From Streptomyces termitum (GTDB lineage: Bacteria > Actinomycetota > Actinomycetes > Streptomycetales > Streptomycetaceae): a stretch of DNA of 64,000 nt. The DNA lies in contig NZ_BMUL01000022.1 of NCBI RefSeq assembly GCF_014650175.1, forward strand, positions 30,978-94,977, given 5' to 3'. This document shows positions 43,550-52,188 of the stretch, piece after piece (the first letter of the stretch is position 1; each line of letters begins with the position of its first letter). Made by a program: the position numbers and the translations under genes. The notes under the pieces are model-generated. The model had not been told where the DNA came from, did no database searches, and saw nothing but the letters and a program-made list of their open reading frames with translations.

Positions 43550-44971
43550 GTGACCGCCTGCGTTGTCATGTTCCCCGGGCAGGGGGCCTATTTCCCCGGT
43601 GCCCTCGCCCCGCTGGCCGACGACGAACCACTGGTCCACGAGACGCTGCGGACGCTGGACGCCGCAGCGGTCCGCCTGGGCCGGACCGCCCCCTCGCGCC
43701 TCCTGCTCGACGACCGGGCCCCGGCCCTAGCCGAGCTGGTGGAGACCGCCCCGGCCGACCTGCACGCGGCGCTGTTCGCCGCCGGGACCGCCCTGTTCCG
43801 CGTCCTGACCGAACGGCACGGGCTGCGGCCCGCCGTCCTGCTCGGGCACAGCTTCGGCGAGCTGGTGGCCCTCACCGCCGCCGGGGTGTACGACCCCGCC
43901 GACGGCATGGCCCTGGTCGCCGCCCGCGACGAGGCGTTCGCCGCGTGCCCGCCGGAGCCCGGCGGCATGGTGGCGCTGTCCCTGTCGGCGGCCCGGACCG
44001 AGGGGCTGCTCCTCGCCCTGGGCGCCTGGGAGGTCGTCCTCGCCGCGGACAACGGCCCGCGCCAGTGCGTGGTCTCCGGTCCCGCCGGTCCCCTGGAGCG
44101 GGTCCGGGCGGCGGCCGAGGCGCTGGGCGTCGGCGCCACCCCGCTCCGCGTCCCCCACGCCTTCCACCACCGGAGCCTGGCCGCCGTCGCCGACGACTTC
44201 GCCCGCCGCGCCGCCGCACTGCGCGCCCGGCCCGCCCGGCACCCGCTGCACTCGGCGATCCTGGGGCGGCGCCTGGACGACGGGGACGCGGTGGCCGAAC
44301 TGGTCGCCGCCCACCTGGTGCGTCCCACCCGGTTCGCGGACGCGGTACGCGCCCTGCACGCGGACGGCGCGGACCTGTTCGTGGAGTGCGGCCCGCGCGG
44401 CACGCTGAGCGACCTGGTGGCGGCGACGGTGCCCGGCGTCCGCACCGTCGCCCCGCTGCGCCGCCGCGCGGACGGACGGGAGGTGGCGGACGCGCTGGCG
44501 GACGCGGCGGAAAGGGCGGGGGCCGGGACGCTTGCCGGTGGCCCCGCGGCCCTTCCCGCACCGTCGGCGCCCGAGCCCGAACCCGAGCCATGGAACGCGT
44601 ACGAGCCCCGGAACACGTACGGGCGCGGCCCGTCACCCGCCCCCAGGGACACGTACCAGAGCGACCCGCCGGGGCCCGGCGGGGATCCCCTCACCGACCG
44701 GCGGACCGTCGTGGAGACGCTGCGGGCCCTGTACGCCGACGCCCTCGGGTATCCCCCCGAGGTCCTGACCGGTGACGCCGACCTGGAGGCCGACCTCGGG
44801 GTGGACTCCATCAAGCAGACGGAGCTGTTCGCCCGCGCCGTCACCCACTACGGGCGGACCCTGCCCGCCGACGGGTCGCGGCTGACCGGCCACACCACCC
44901 TCGACGCGCTGGCCGGCCTGCTGGCGGCGCTGCCCGCCGACGGCGCCCGGACGACGGGGGCGGCCTCATGA
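43550..44971 (+). CDS. Acyltransferase-ACP didomain protein of an iterative synthase
   Basis: 473 residues. Residues 1-320 are a malonyl-type acyltransferase: 'FPGQGAYFPG', GHSFGE with nucleophile Ser101, and HAFH (203-206), the motif linked to malonyl-CoA choice. After a Pro/Glu linker, residues 385-460 are an acyl carrier protein with 'DLGVDSIKQTEL', Ser420 being the phosphopantetheine site; the DSIK form is typical of PUFA-synthase-type ACPs. There is only one ACP. The GTG at 43550 has GGAGGAG five bases upstream. The stop overlaps the next start (ATGA). It presumably loads malonyl units and carries the chain for the large synthase encoded next. Confidence 0.92.
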   Translation: MTACVVMFPGQGAYFPGALAPLADDEPLVHETLRTLDAAAVRLGRTAPSRLLLDDRAPALAELVETAPADLHAALFAAGTALFRVLTERHGLRPAVLLGHSFGELVALTAAGVYDPADGMALVAARDEAFAACPPEPGGMVALSLSAARTEGLLLALGAWEVVLAADNGPRQCVVSGPAGPLERVRAAAEALGVGATPLRVPHAFHHRSLAAVADDFARRAAALRARPARHPLHSAILGRRLDDGDAVAELVAAHLVRPTRFADAVRALHADGADLFVECGPRGTLSDLVAATVPGVRTVAPLRRRADGREVADALADAAERAGAGTLAGGPAALPAPSAPEPEPEPWNAYEPRNTYGRGPSPAPRDTYQSDPPGPGGDPLTDRRTVVETLRALYADALGYPPEVLTGDADLEADLGVDSIKQTELFARAVTHYGRTLPADGSRLTGHTTLDALAGLLAALPADGARTTGAAS

Positions 44972-47900
44972 GCGGGGCACCCCCGGCCGCGCCCGACCTG
45001 CGGGGGAAGGTCGCGGTGGTGACCGGCGGCGGCAAGGGCGTGGGCGCGGCGATCAGCCGCGAACTCGCCCGGCACGGCGCCCACGTGATCGTCAACCACT
45101 TCCACTCGCCCGAGGCCGCCGAGGCGACCGTCGCCGCGATCCGCGCCGCCGGAGGCACCGCCCGGACGCTGCGGGCCAGCGTCGCCAAGCCCGAGCAGGT
45201 CACCGCGATGTTCGCGGAACTCGCCGAGGAGCACGGCGGGGTGGACGTCCTCGTGAACAACGCGGCGCGCGGCGTCTTCGCCCCGTACCACGACCTCACC
45301 GACACCGAGTGGCGGCGCGCCCTGGACACCAACCTCCACGGGGCCCGCTGGTGCGCCCTGGCGGCGGCGCCCCTGATGGCCGCCCGAGGCGGCGGGTCGA
45401 TCGTCAACGTCTCCTCCATCGGCGCGGGCCTGGCCATGGACAACTACCTGCTGGTGGGCGTCTGCAAGGCCGCCCTGGAGGCGATGACCCGCTATCTGGC
45501 CGCCGACCTGGGGCCGTCGGGCATCCGCGTCAACACCGCCTCCGCCGGGCTCCTCGACAACGCCACCGCGCGGCTGTTCCCCGGCGCGGACGCCCTGCGG
45601 GACACCTACCGGGCGGCCTCGCCGCTGGGCGAGGTGGGCACCGAGGAGGACCTGGCCCGGCTGGTGGCGTTCCTGGCCTCGCCGCGCTCCCGCTGGATCT
45701 CCGGGCAGTGCCTGCTCGCGGACGGCGGGCTCTCGGTGGGCCGCGCCATGCTCACCCCCCGCCCGGCGGCCGTACCCGCGCCCGCCCCCGTACCCGTACC
45801 GGCGGCCGCGCCGTCGGCTCCGGCCTCCTCCTCCTCCTCCTCCTCCTCCTCCTCCTCCGACGGGGACCGGACCGTGGCCGTGGTCGGCATGGGGCTGGTG
45901 GCGCCCGGCGTGGACGACCCCGACATGCTCTGGCGGCGGCTGGTCGAGGGGGCGCCCCTGTTCGGGGAGCCCGGGGACCGCTTCGACCTCGCGCACTTCT
46001 GGTCCCCCGGAGCCTCGCCCGAGCACACCTACAGCCGCGTCGCCGGTTACGCCCGGCCGCCGGGGCCGGCCCCGGACGGGGACTTCCTGGCGGACTGGAC
46101 GCACACCGCCCTCGGCCAGTGCGGCGCCCGGGAGCTGGGCGCCGCCCCGGGGACCCGTACCGCCTGCTTCGTCGGGGCGTGGGCCGAGGGCTCCCAGCAC
46201 GTCGAGGAGAGCCTGTTCGTCGAGGCCGCCGCCGACGGGCTCGCCGCGCACTGGCCCGGCACCCCCGCCGAGGGGCTGCGCGAACGGCTGCGGGACCATC
46301 TGCGCGGGCGCTACCCGCACGCCGGGGACCCGGTGCGGCACCTGCCGGAGGCCGCCGTCCGCCGGGCCGTCGCCCGGCTGCTGCCCCCGGACACGCCGGT
46401 GCGGGTCGTCGACACCGCCTGCTCCTCCTCGCTCTACGCCCTCGACCTGGGGGCCCGCGCCCTGCTGGACGGCGAGTGCGACGTGGCCCTGTGCGGCGGG
46501 GTGTTCTCCCTGGGGCCCCGCTACAGCGTGCTGTTCTCCCGGCTCGGCGGGCTGAGCCGCACCGGCGCCGTGCGGGCCCTGGACGGCGGCGCCGACGGGG
46601 TGCTGTTCTCCGACGGGGCGGGGTTCGTGGCCCTCAAGCGGCTGGACCGGGCCCGCGCCGACGGCGACCGGGTGCTCGGGGTGCTCGCCGGGTTCGGCGC
46701 GGCCTCCGACGGCCGGGGCCGCGCCGTGCACGCCACCCACCACACCGGCCAGGAACGGGCCCTGGAGCGGGCCGGGACCGCCGCCAAAATCGCCCCCGGG
46801 CAGGTCGACTGGGTGGTCGCGCACGCCACCGGGACCCCCGCCGGGGACGCGGTGGAGCGCGGCGTGCTGGCCCGGCTGCTCCCCGGCGCCTGGTGCACCT
46901 CGAACAAGTCGGTGGTGGGGCACACCGGCTGGGCCTCGGGCGTGGTCTCCGTCATCCACGCCCTCCAGGCCCTCGCGCACAGCGTGATCCCGCCGCAGAC
47001 CCCGTACGCCCCGCCCGCCGACGGCCCGGCGCCCCGGGTGCCGACCGGTCCGGTGCCCTGGCCGCGTCCCGCCGGACGGCCGCGCACGGTCGGCGTGTCG
47101 TCCTTCGGCTTCGGCGGCACCAACGCCCACCTGCTGCTGCGGGACGCCCCGCGCCCCGGGGAGGCCGCCCCCGCCTCACTGCCCGAACCCGTCGACGGCG
47201 ACCCGGTGGTGGCGGTGGCCTGGTCGGCGCACCTGCCCGGCGCGCCCGCCCCGGCGGAGGTGGCCCGCCGCCTGGCCTCGGGGCTGCCGCCCGCCGACCG
47301 GCGCTCCTTCGGAGCCGACTACCCGGCGCCGTCCTTCGCCGAGGCCCGGATGCCCGCCCGGACCGCCGCCGCCGTGGACCGCGCCCAGCTGACGGCCCTC
47401 CAGGCCGCGGCCGGGCTCGCCGGGCCGAACGGCTCCCCCTACTGGGAGGGGCTGCGGGAGGAGTGCGGGATCTTCGCCGCCCACACGGGCGTCCCGGCCC
47501 TCTCCCCCGCCGTCACCCTGCGCTGCTACGCCACCTCGCTGACCGAGACCGCGCGCGGAGCGGCGCCCCCTGGCCTGGACGCCGGGGACCTGGAGCGGGC
47601 CGCGGCGGACCTCGTGGCCTCGGTGAGGGCCGGCACGCCACCCGGGGAGGACACGCTGGCCGGGCTGATGCCCAACGTGATCCCGGCCCGGATCGCCGCC
47701 CTGCACGACCTGCACGGCCCCACCATGGTCCTGGACACCGGCCCCTCCTCCGGCCGGACCGCGCTGCGGACCGCCGCGTCCCACCTGCGGCGGGGCGGGC
47801 TCCGGCTGGCCCTGGTCATCGGCGTCAACGGCGCCTCCGGCCCGCTGTTCGACCGCTTGTACGGGACGGAGGAGCGGGACCGGCTCGCCGAGGGGGCCTT

Positions 47901-50676
47901 CGCGCTGCTGCTCACCCGGGCGTCCGTCGCGGCCGCCCGGGGCTGGCCGGTCCTGGGCGAACTCGCCCCGCTCCTCGACGCGCTGCCCGCCGAGCCCCGG
48001 CCGCACGCGGGCCACAGCTACCGGGGCGCCGACGACCTGGTCACGGTCCTGCGCCGCCTCACCGGCCCGCCCCCGTCCCCGTCCTCCGACTCCCCCGACC
48101 CGGAATCCGCATCCGCATCCGCATCCGCCACGATCTCCCCCGCCCCCGCACTGACCCACCGTCACACCCTGGACTGGCGGCCCGCCGGGCCGACCGGCCC
48201 CGGGGCGCGCCCGCTGCCGGACCGCACGCTGGTCGTCACGCACGCCCGGCACGCGGCCGGGCTGCGTCCCCTCGTGCCGGCCGGGACCGGAGGGCACCTG
48301 CTCGCCCTGGACGGCACGGAGGACCCGGAGCGCGCGGTCGACGCGGTCCTGGCCGGGGCCCCGGACGGCTTCGACCACCTGCGGGTGGTGGCCGACCCGC
48401 GGTCCGGTCCCGCCTGGCCGGCTCCGCCCGAAGCCGGGTTCCTGGCCGTGCAGGAGGCCGCGTTCTGGGCCGTACGGCAGTCGCGCGACCGGCTGGCGGC
48501 GGGCGGCAGCTGCGCGGTGGCCGTGCTCGCGCCGTTCACCGGCGGCCGGCCGGCCCCGCACGCCCACCTGCTCACCGGCTTCGTCAAGTCCCTCGCCTGG
48601 GAGCTGACCGGCTGCGCCGTGCGGGCCGTCGTCACCGACGCCGCCTCGCCCGGCGCCGCGCTGGCCGCCCTGGAGGACGAACTCGCCCGCCCCGCCGACG
48701 GCCTGCCCGTCGTCCACCACCGCGACGGCGTGCGGCTCGTCCAGCGGCTCGTCCCGGACGCGCCGCCGGACGACGGCGCCCTCCCGCTCGCGCCGGACGC
48801 CGTGGTCGTCGCCACCGGCGGGGCGCGCGGCATCACCGCCGCCTGCGTGCGGGGACTGGCCCGGCTGCTCCCGCTCCGCGTCCACCTGGTGGGCTCCGGC
48901 CGCCCCGGCGACGTCCCCGCCGCCCTGCTCGACACCCCGGAGGAGGAGCTGCCCGCCGCCCGCGCCCGGCACATCGCGGCGGAGCGCGTACGGCGTCCGG
49001 ACCGGCCGGTGCGCGCGATCTCCGCGGACTTCGACCGGCTGCTGCACGCCCGCGAGTCCGCCCTGAACCTCCGGGCCCTGCGCGCCCTGTGCGGCGAGGA
49101 CCGCGTCCGCTTCCACACCTGCGACGTCACCGACCCGAAGGCCGTCCGGGCCCTGGCCGACGCGGTCCGGGAGCGGGAGGGCCGCGTCGACCTGCTGGTG
49201 AACGGCGCGGGACTGCACCATCCCGGCGACATCACCCGCAAGACCCTGTCCGGCATGCGGCGCGTCCGCGACGTGAAGCTGTACGGGTACCACCACCTGC
49301 GCGCCGCCTTCACCGGGGCCCTCGCCCCGCGCCTGTGGTGCAACTTCGGCTCCGTCACCGGGGTCGTCGGGCTGCCCGGCGAGAGCGACTACTCCCCGGC
49401 CAACGACTTCCTGTCCGGCGCCGCCCACGCCGGGCCCCCGGGCGAGTACACCCTCGCCTGGACGATCTGGGACGAGACCGGCCTCGGCTCCGGCCCGGTC
49501 GTCCAGTCCTACACCGCCCGCACCGCCCGGCTCTCCCGGATGTCCACGGCGGAGGGCGTCGCCCACTTCCTGGCCGAACTGCGCCGCGGGCCGGGCCGCG
49601 AGGACCGGGTCGTCACCTTCGTCGGCGAGGCCGAGCGCCGCTCCTTCGACCTCCTCTTCCCCGGCCTGTACGCCTCCGGGGCCGGGGCCCGGAGGAACGG
49701 GGCCGCGCACGGCCCGGCCGTGCTCCCGGGGCTGCTCGGGCCGCCGGCCGAGCGGCGGGACGACCGCGCGGCCTGGCACCTCGACCTCGCGACCGGCACC
49801 CATCCCTTCCTCCTCGACCACCTGGTCGACGGCCGGCCCACCGTGCCCGGCGTCCTGCTCGCCGACGTCGCCGTCCAGGCCGCGCGCACGCTCGCCCCCG
49901 GCCTGCCGGTGCGCGGCGTCGACGACCTCGCCTTCAGTGCCTGGGTCCGGGCCCGCGCCGACGGCGGGCCCGCCCGGTTCCGCGTCGAGGCGCGCCGTAC
50001 GGACACCAGGACCGCCACCGCCGTCACCGTCACGGTCCGGTCCGACACCACCGCCCCCGACGGCCGGGTCCTGGTCCGGGACCGCGAGCACTTCCGGGCC
50101 ACCGTCCGGCTCGGCGCCGTCCCCCTCGTACCCGATCCCCCGCCGCCGCCCGCCGCGTTCCACCGGCCGGTCGCCGACCCCTACCACGATCCGGCCTCCC
50201 CGGTCCTGCTCGACGGCGTCTTCCGCGTCACCGAGGAGTGCCGGAGCGACGGCCTGGGGACCACCGCCCGCTGGCGCCCCGATCCCAGGCGGCTCGCCGG
50301 GCTGCCGCGCCTCGGCACGCCCTGCACCCTGCTCGACGCCCTCGCCCGCACCCCGGCGCTGCGGCCGGACCCGGACGGCCGCCACCCCGTGCCCGTCCCG
50401 CGCCGGATCGAGCGCCTCGCCCTCTACCTGCCCGGCGACGACCACGACCTCGCCGCCGCCCATCCCGACGGCCTCCTCCTGCGCCACTCGCCCACCACCG
50501 CGACCAGCACCGCGACCACCGGGGACGGCCGGGTCGTCGCCCGGATCAGCGGGATGCGCGCCACCGTCCTCGCCCACGTCCCCGCCGCCCCCGCCCCCTC
50601 TCCCTCTCCCGCATCCGAATCCGCATCCGCATCCGCATCCGCATCCGCATCCGATGACGCCTCCGGCCGGGCCTGA
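44968..50676 (+). CDS. Giant synthase: FabL-type enoyl reductase-KS-CLF-KR-DH
   Basis: 1902 residues. 1-260: SDR with Y160-x6-K167 ('YLLVGVCK'), the enoyl-ACP reductase (FabL) spacing, not the YxxxK of ketoreductases. 285-297: Ser-rich linker. 300-730: ketosynthase with Cys485 (DTACSSSL), His619 (HATGTP) and His652 (GHTGWASG), all present. 745-1030: ketosynthase-like domain in which the Cys motif reads LDTGPSSG, CLF-like. 1065-1570: tandem-SDR ketoreductase with ATGGARGIT and Ser1462/Tyr1475/Asn1479. 1600-1860: hotdog dehydratase with His1612 (THPFLLDH). It ends in an Ala-Ser tail. No thioesterase is seen. Together with the AT-ACP protein all steps of chain extension and full reduction are covered. 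Similar pieces occur in PUFA and enediyne synthases, but not, to my knowledge, in this order. Confidence 0.92.
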   Translation: MSGAPPAAPDLRGKVAVVTGGGKGVGAAISRELARHGAHVIVNHFHSPEAAEATVAAIRAAGGTARTLRASVAKPEQVTAMFAELAEEHGGVDVLVNNAARGVFAPYHDLTDTEWRRALDTNLHGARWCALAAAPLMAARGGGSIVNVSSIGAGLAMDNYLLVGVCKAALEAMTRYLAADLGPSGIRVNTASAGLLDNATARLFPGADALRDTYRAASPLGEVGTEEDLARLVAFLASPRSRWISGQCLLADGGLSVGRAMLTPRPAAVPAPAPVPVPAAAPSAPASSSSSSSSSSSDGDRTVAVVGMGLVAPGVDDPDMLWRRLVEGAPLFGEPGDRFDLAHFWSPGASPEHTYSRVAGYARPPGPAPDGDFLADWTHTALGQCGARELGAAPGTRTACFVGAWAEGSQHVEESLFVEAAADGLAAHWPGTPAEGLRERLRDHLRGRYPHAGDPVRHLPEAAVRRAVARLLPPDTPVRVVDTACSSSLYALDLGARALLDGECDVALCGGVFSLGPRYSVLFSRLGGLSRTGAVRALDGGADGVLFSDGAGFVALKRLDRARADGDRVLGVLAGFGAASDGRGRAVHATHHTGQERALERAGTAAKIAPGQVDWVVAHATGTPAGDAVERGVLARLLPGAWCTSNKSVVGHTGWASGVVSVIHALQALAHSVIPPQTPYAPPADGPAPRVPTGPVPWPRPAGRPRTVGVSSFGFGGTNAHLLLRDAPRPGEAAPASLPEPVDGDPVVAVAWSAHLPGAPAPAEVARRLASGLPPADRRSFGADYPAPSFAEARMPARTAAAVDRAQLTALQAAAGLAGPNGSPYWEGLREECGIFAAHTGVPALSPAVTLRCYATSLTETARGAAPPGLDAGDLERAAADLVASVRAGTPPGEDTLAGLMPNVIPARIAALHDLHGPTMVLDTGPSSGRTALRTAASHLRRGGLRLALVIGVNGASGPLFDRLYGTEERDRLAEGAFALLLTRASVAAARGWPVLGELAPLLDALPAEPRPHAGHSYRGADDLVTVLRRLTGPPPSPSSDSPDPESASASASATISPAPALTHRHTLDWRPAGPTGPGARPLPDRTLVVTHARHAAGLRPLVPAGTGGHLLALDGTEDPERAVDAVLAGAPDGFDHLRVVADPRSGPAWPAPPEAGFLAVQEAAFWAVRQSRDRLAAGGSCAVAVLAPFTGGRPAPHAHLLTGFVKSLAWELTGCAVRAVVTDAASPGAALAALEDELARPADGLPVVHHRDGVRLVQRLVPDAPPDDGALPLAPDAVVVATGGARGITAACVRGLARLLPLRVHLVGSGRPGDVPAALLDTPEEELPAARARHIAAERVRRPDRPVRAISADFDRLLHARESALNLRALRALCGEDRVRFHTCDVTDPKAVRALADAVREREGRVDLLVNGAGLHHPGDITRKTLSGMRRVRDVKLYGYHHLRAAFTGALAPRLWCNFGSVTGVVGLPGESDYSPANDFLSGAAHAGPPGEYTLAWTIWDETGLGSGPVVQSYTARTARLSRMSTAEGVAHFLAELRRGPGREDRVVTFVGEAERRSFDLLFPGLYASGAGARRNGAAHGPAVLPGLLGPPAERRDDRAAWHLDLATGTHPFLLDHLVDGRPTVPGVLLADVAVQAARTLAPGLPVRGVDDLAFSAWVRARADGGPARFRVEARRTDTRTATAVTVTVRSDTTAPDGRVLVRDREHFRATVRLGAVPLVPDPPPPPAAFHRPVADPYHDPASPVLLDGVFRVTEECRSDGLGTTARWRPDPRRLAGLPRLGTPCTLLDALARTPALRPDPDGRHPVPVPRRIERLALYLPGDDHDLAAAHPDGLLLRHSPTTATSTATTGDGRVVARISGMRATVLAHVPAAPAPSPSPASESASASASASASDDASGRA
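45823..45857 (+). repeat. (TCC)n microsatellite encoding a poly-Ser linker
   Basis: About eleven TCC triplets in frame encode a run of Ser between the enoyl-reductase and ketosynthase domains of the giant synthase. Length changes here would alter only linker length. Confidence 0.8.
50611..50652 (+). repeat. Seven GCATCC hexamers (one GAATCC variant) encoding Ala-Ser repeats
   Basis: Hexamer units run from 50611 to 50652 at the 3' end of the giant synthase gene, directly before the ATG of the phosphopantetheinyl transferase. A shorter copy (GAATCC followed by GCATCC units, about 48103-48126) lies in the linker before the ketoreductase. Both encode flexible Ala/Glu-Ser repeats. Confidence 0.8.
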
Positions 50677-51808
50677 GCCCCGGCTGCGGCGGCTCGCCTC
50701 CGCGCTCGGCCCGGTGGACGTCTGGTGGCGGGCCGGGGCCGGAACGGCCGGGCGGGGGTGCGGCCGGGAGCTGCTGCGGCACGCCGTCGCGGCGCGCTTC
50801 GGGCGGGACCCCGGCACGGTCCGCCTCGTCCCCGGCCCCGCGGGCCGTCCCGTACCGGCGGCCGGGCAGGGGCTGCCCCCGCTGCGGCTCGCCGCGGCCC
50901 ACTGCGGGCCCCTCACGGTCGCCGCCCTGGCCGGGCCCGTACGTCCCCGCGCGGGCACCGGTCTCGGGATCGACGTCGAGCACCTGGCCGCCCCGCCCCA
51001 TCCCGACCTGGTGCGGCACGCCCTCGGCCCGGCCGAGCGGTCCGCCGTGGCGGCCGCGGCCGCCCGGTCCGAGGCGGCCGGGACGGAGGCGTTCCTGACC
51101 GTGTGGACGGCGAAGGAGGCCGTCGCCAAGGTCCTCGGCTGGCCGCTGCCGCGCGCCCTGGTCGACGTCGAGATCGCCCTCGGTCCCCACCCGGCCGTGG
51201 TCCGCCTCGGCGCGGACCGCGCCCCGCGCGGCTGGCGGCTCGTACCGCTCCGCCTGCCCGGCCTCCCGCACACCGTCACGCTCGCGCTCCGCCATCCGCA
51301 CCCCACCCCGGAACGGGAGACCCCATGGACCTCACCGGCACCACCGCGCTCATCACCGGCGGCACCCGCGGCATCGGCCTGGCCATCGCCGACACCCTGC
51401 ACCGGCACGGCGCCCGGATCGTCGTCACCGGCCGCGACGAGGAGCGCGGGCGGCAGGCCCTGGAGCGCCTCGGCGGGGGCGACGGCGTCTCCTTCTGCGC
51501 GGCGGACGCCACCCGCCGCGCGGACGCCGAGCGGGCCGTCGACACCGTCGTGGACCGCTACGGCCACCTCGACGTCGTCGTCAACAACGTCGGCGGCGCC
51601 ACCGACTTCGCCACCGTCGCCGAGATCTCCGACGACACCTGGCACCGCACCCTCGCCCTCAACCTCGACAGCGCGCTCTACACCACCCGGCGCGCCCTGG
51701 CCCACCTCGTCCCGCAGCGCTCCGGCCGGATCGTCAGCGTCTCCTCCATGGAGGGGCGGGACCCCGACCCCGGGCTGTGCGCCTACGCCGCCGCCAAGCA
51801 CGCCCTGA
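50654..51808 (+). CDS. Phosphopantetheinyl transferase (Sfp type) with overlong open frame
   Basis: The first ~223 codons are a Sfp-type transferase that adds the pantetheine arm to ACPs: 'GIDVEH' (metal-binding Asp107, Glu109) and 'FLTVWTAKEAVAKVLG' (Trp151, Lys154, Glu155, Lys159). The ATG lies inside the end of the synthase gene (23-base overlap). No stop codon occurs where the protein fold should end (about 51322). The frame runs on for 161 codons out of phase through the next gene as a Pro/Ser/Thr-rich tail, to a TGA at 51808. Either the tail is made, or the stop was lost by mutation or a base error. Its natural target is the single ACP of the operon. Confidence 0.88.
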   Translation: MTPPAGPEPRLRRLASALGPVDVWWRAGAGTAGRGCGRELLRHAVAARFGRDPGTVRLVPGPAGRPVPAAGQGLPPLRLAAAHCGPLTVAALAGPVRPRAGTGLGIDVEHLAAPPHPDLVRHALGPAERSAVAAAAARSEAAGTEAFLTVWTAKEAVAKVLGWPLPRALVDVEIALGPHPAVVRLGADRAPRGWRLVPLRLPGLPHTVTLALRHPHPTPERETPWTSPAPPRSSPAAPAASAWPSPTPCTGTAPGSSSPAATRSAGGRPWSASAGATASPSARRTPPAARTPSGPSTPSWTATATSTSSSTTSAAPPTSPPSPRSPTTPGTAPSPSTSTARSTPPGAPWPTSSRSAPAGSSASPPWRGGTPTPGCAPTPPPSTP

Positions 51809-52098
51809 TCGGCCTCACCCGGGTCCTGGCGAAGGAGGTCGGCCCGTACGGCGTCACGGCGAACTGCGTCTGCCCCGGCGCCGTCGAGACGGACTGGGTG
51901 GTCGAGCAGGGGCCCCGGGCGGCGCGCGTCCTGGGCACCGACTACGCCGGGCTGATCGGGCACTTCACCGGCCGGACCGCGACCGGCCGGCTCACCCGTC
52001 CGGAGGAGGTGGCCGCCGCGGTGCTGCTCCTCGCCTCGCCCGAGGGGTCGGGGATCACCGGTTCCTGTCTGGCGGTCGACGGGGGCGCCACCGTGTGA
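51325..52098 (+). CDS. SDR family reductase, FabG-like
   Basis: 257 residues. 'GTTALITGGTRGIGLAIADTL' binds NAD(P); 'VVNNVGGATDF' and the catalytic 'SVSSME...YAAAKHALIGL' (YxxxK) are complete, and the C-terminus ends 'GSCLAVDGGATV'. This is a classical 3-oxoacyl-ACP reductase/alcohol dehydrogenase layout. GGGAGA lies five bases before the ATG at 51325, and the gene sits entirely in the overlong frame region of the transferase. It could supply a second keto-reduction, or act on the released product. Confidence 0.93.
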   Translation: MDLTGTTALITGGTRGIGLAIADTLHRHGARIVVTGRDEERGRQALERLGGGDGVSFCAADATRRADAERAVDTVVDRYGHLDVVVNNVGGATDFATVAEISDDTWHRTLALNLDSALYTTRRALAHLVPQRSGRIVSVSSMEGRDPDPGLCAYAAAKHALIGLTRVLAKEVGPYGVTANCVCPGAVETDWVVEQGPRAARVLGTDYAGLIGHFTGRTATGRLTRPEEVAAAVLLLASPEGSGITGSCLAVDGGATV

Positions 52099-52120
52099 CC
52101 GGGCCCACCCTCCGCGAAGT

Positions 52121-52159
52121 TTGCACCGCTCACATCAGCCCCCTAATGTGAGCGGTGCA
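52121..52159 (+). promoter_or_regulatory. Promoter embedded in a perfect 14-bp inverted repeat
   Basis: TTGCAC (52121-52126), a 17-base spacer and TAATGT (52144-52149) form a good promoter. The inverted repeat TGCACCGCTCACAT (52122-52135) / ATGTGAGCGGTGCA (52146-52159), spaced by 10 bases, covers both boxes exactly, so a bound regulator would exclude polymerase. It lies 30 bases before the Old Yellow Enzyme gene. Confidence 0.75.
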
Positions 52160-52188
52160 CACATAGTCGGTGGACGAGGAGACCCCGG

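Noticed and set aside
45823..45857. CRISPR-like or regulatory repeat
   Set aside because: It is an in-frame (TCC)n run that encodes a Ser linker; no spacers are present.
43550..50676. Enediyne PKS (PKSE) identity
   Set aside because: PKSE has KS-AT-ACP-KR-DH-PPTase in one chain. Here AT-ACP is separate, a CLF-like domain and an enoyl reductase are present, and no enediyne tailoring genes are nearby.
47176..51963. Open frame of almost 1600 codons on the minus strand opposite the giant synthase
   Set aside because: It mirrors the high-GC third positions of the real plus-strand genes, is Gly/Arg-rich without domains, and lacks any motif or ribosome site.
52122..52159. Rho-independent terminator of the synthase operon
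   Set aside because: The inverted repeat has no T-run and coincides exactly with a good promoter, so an operator is the better reading; a minor terminator role cannot be excluded.
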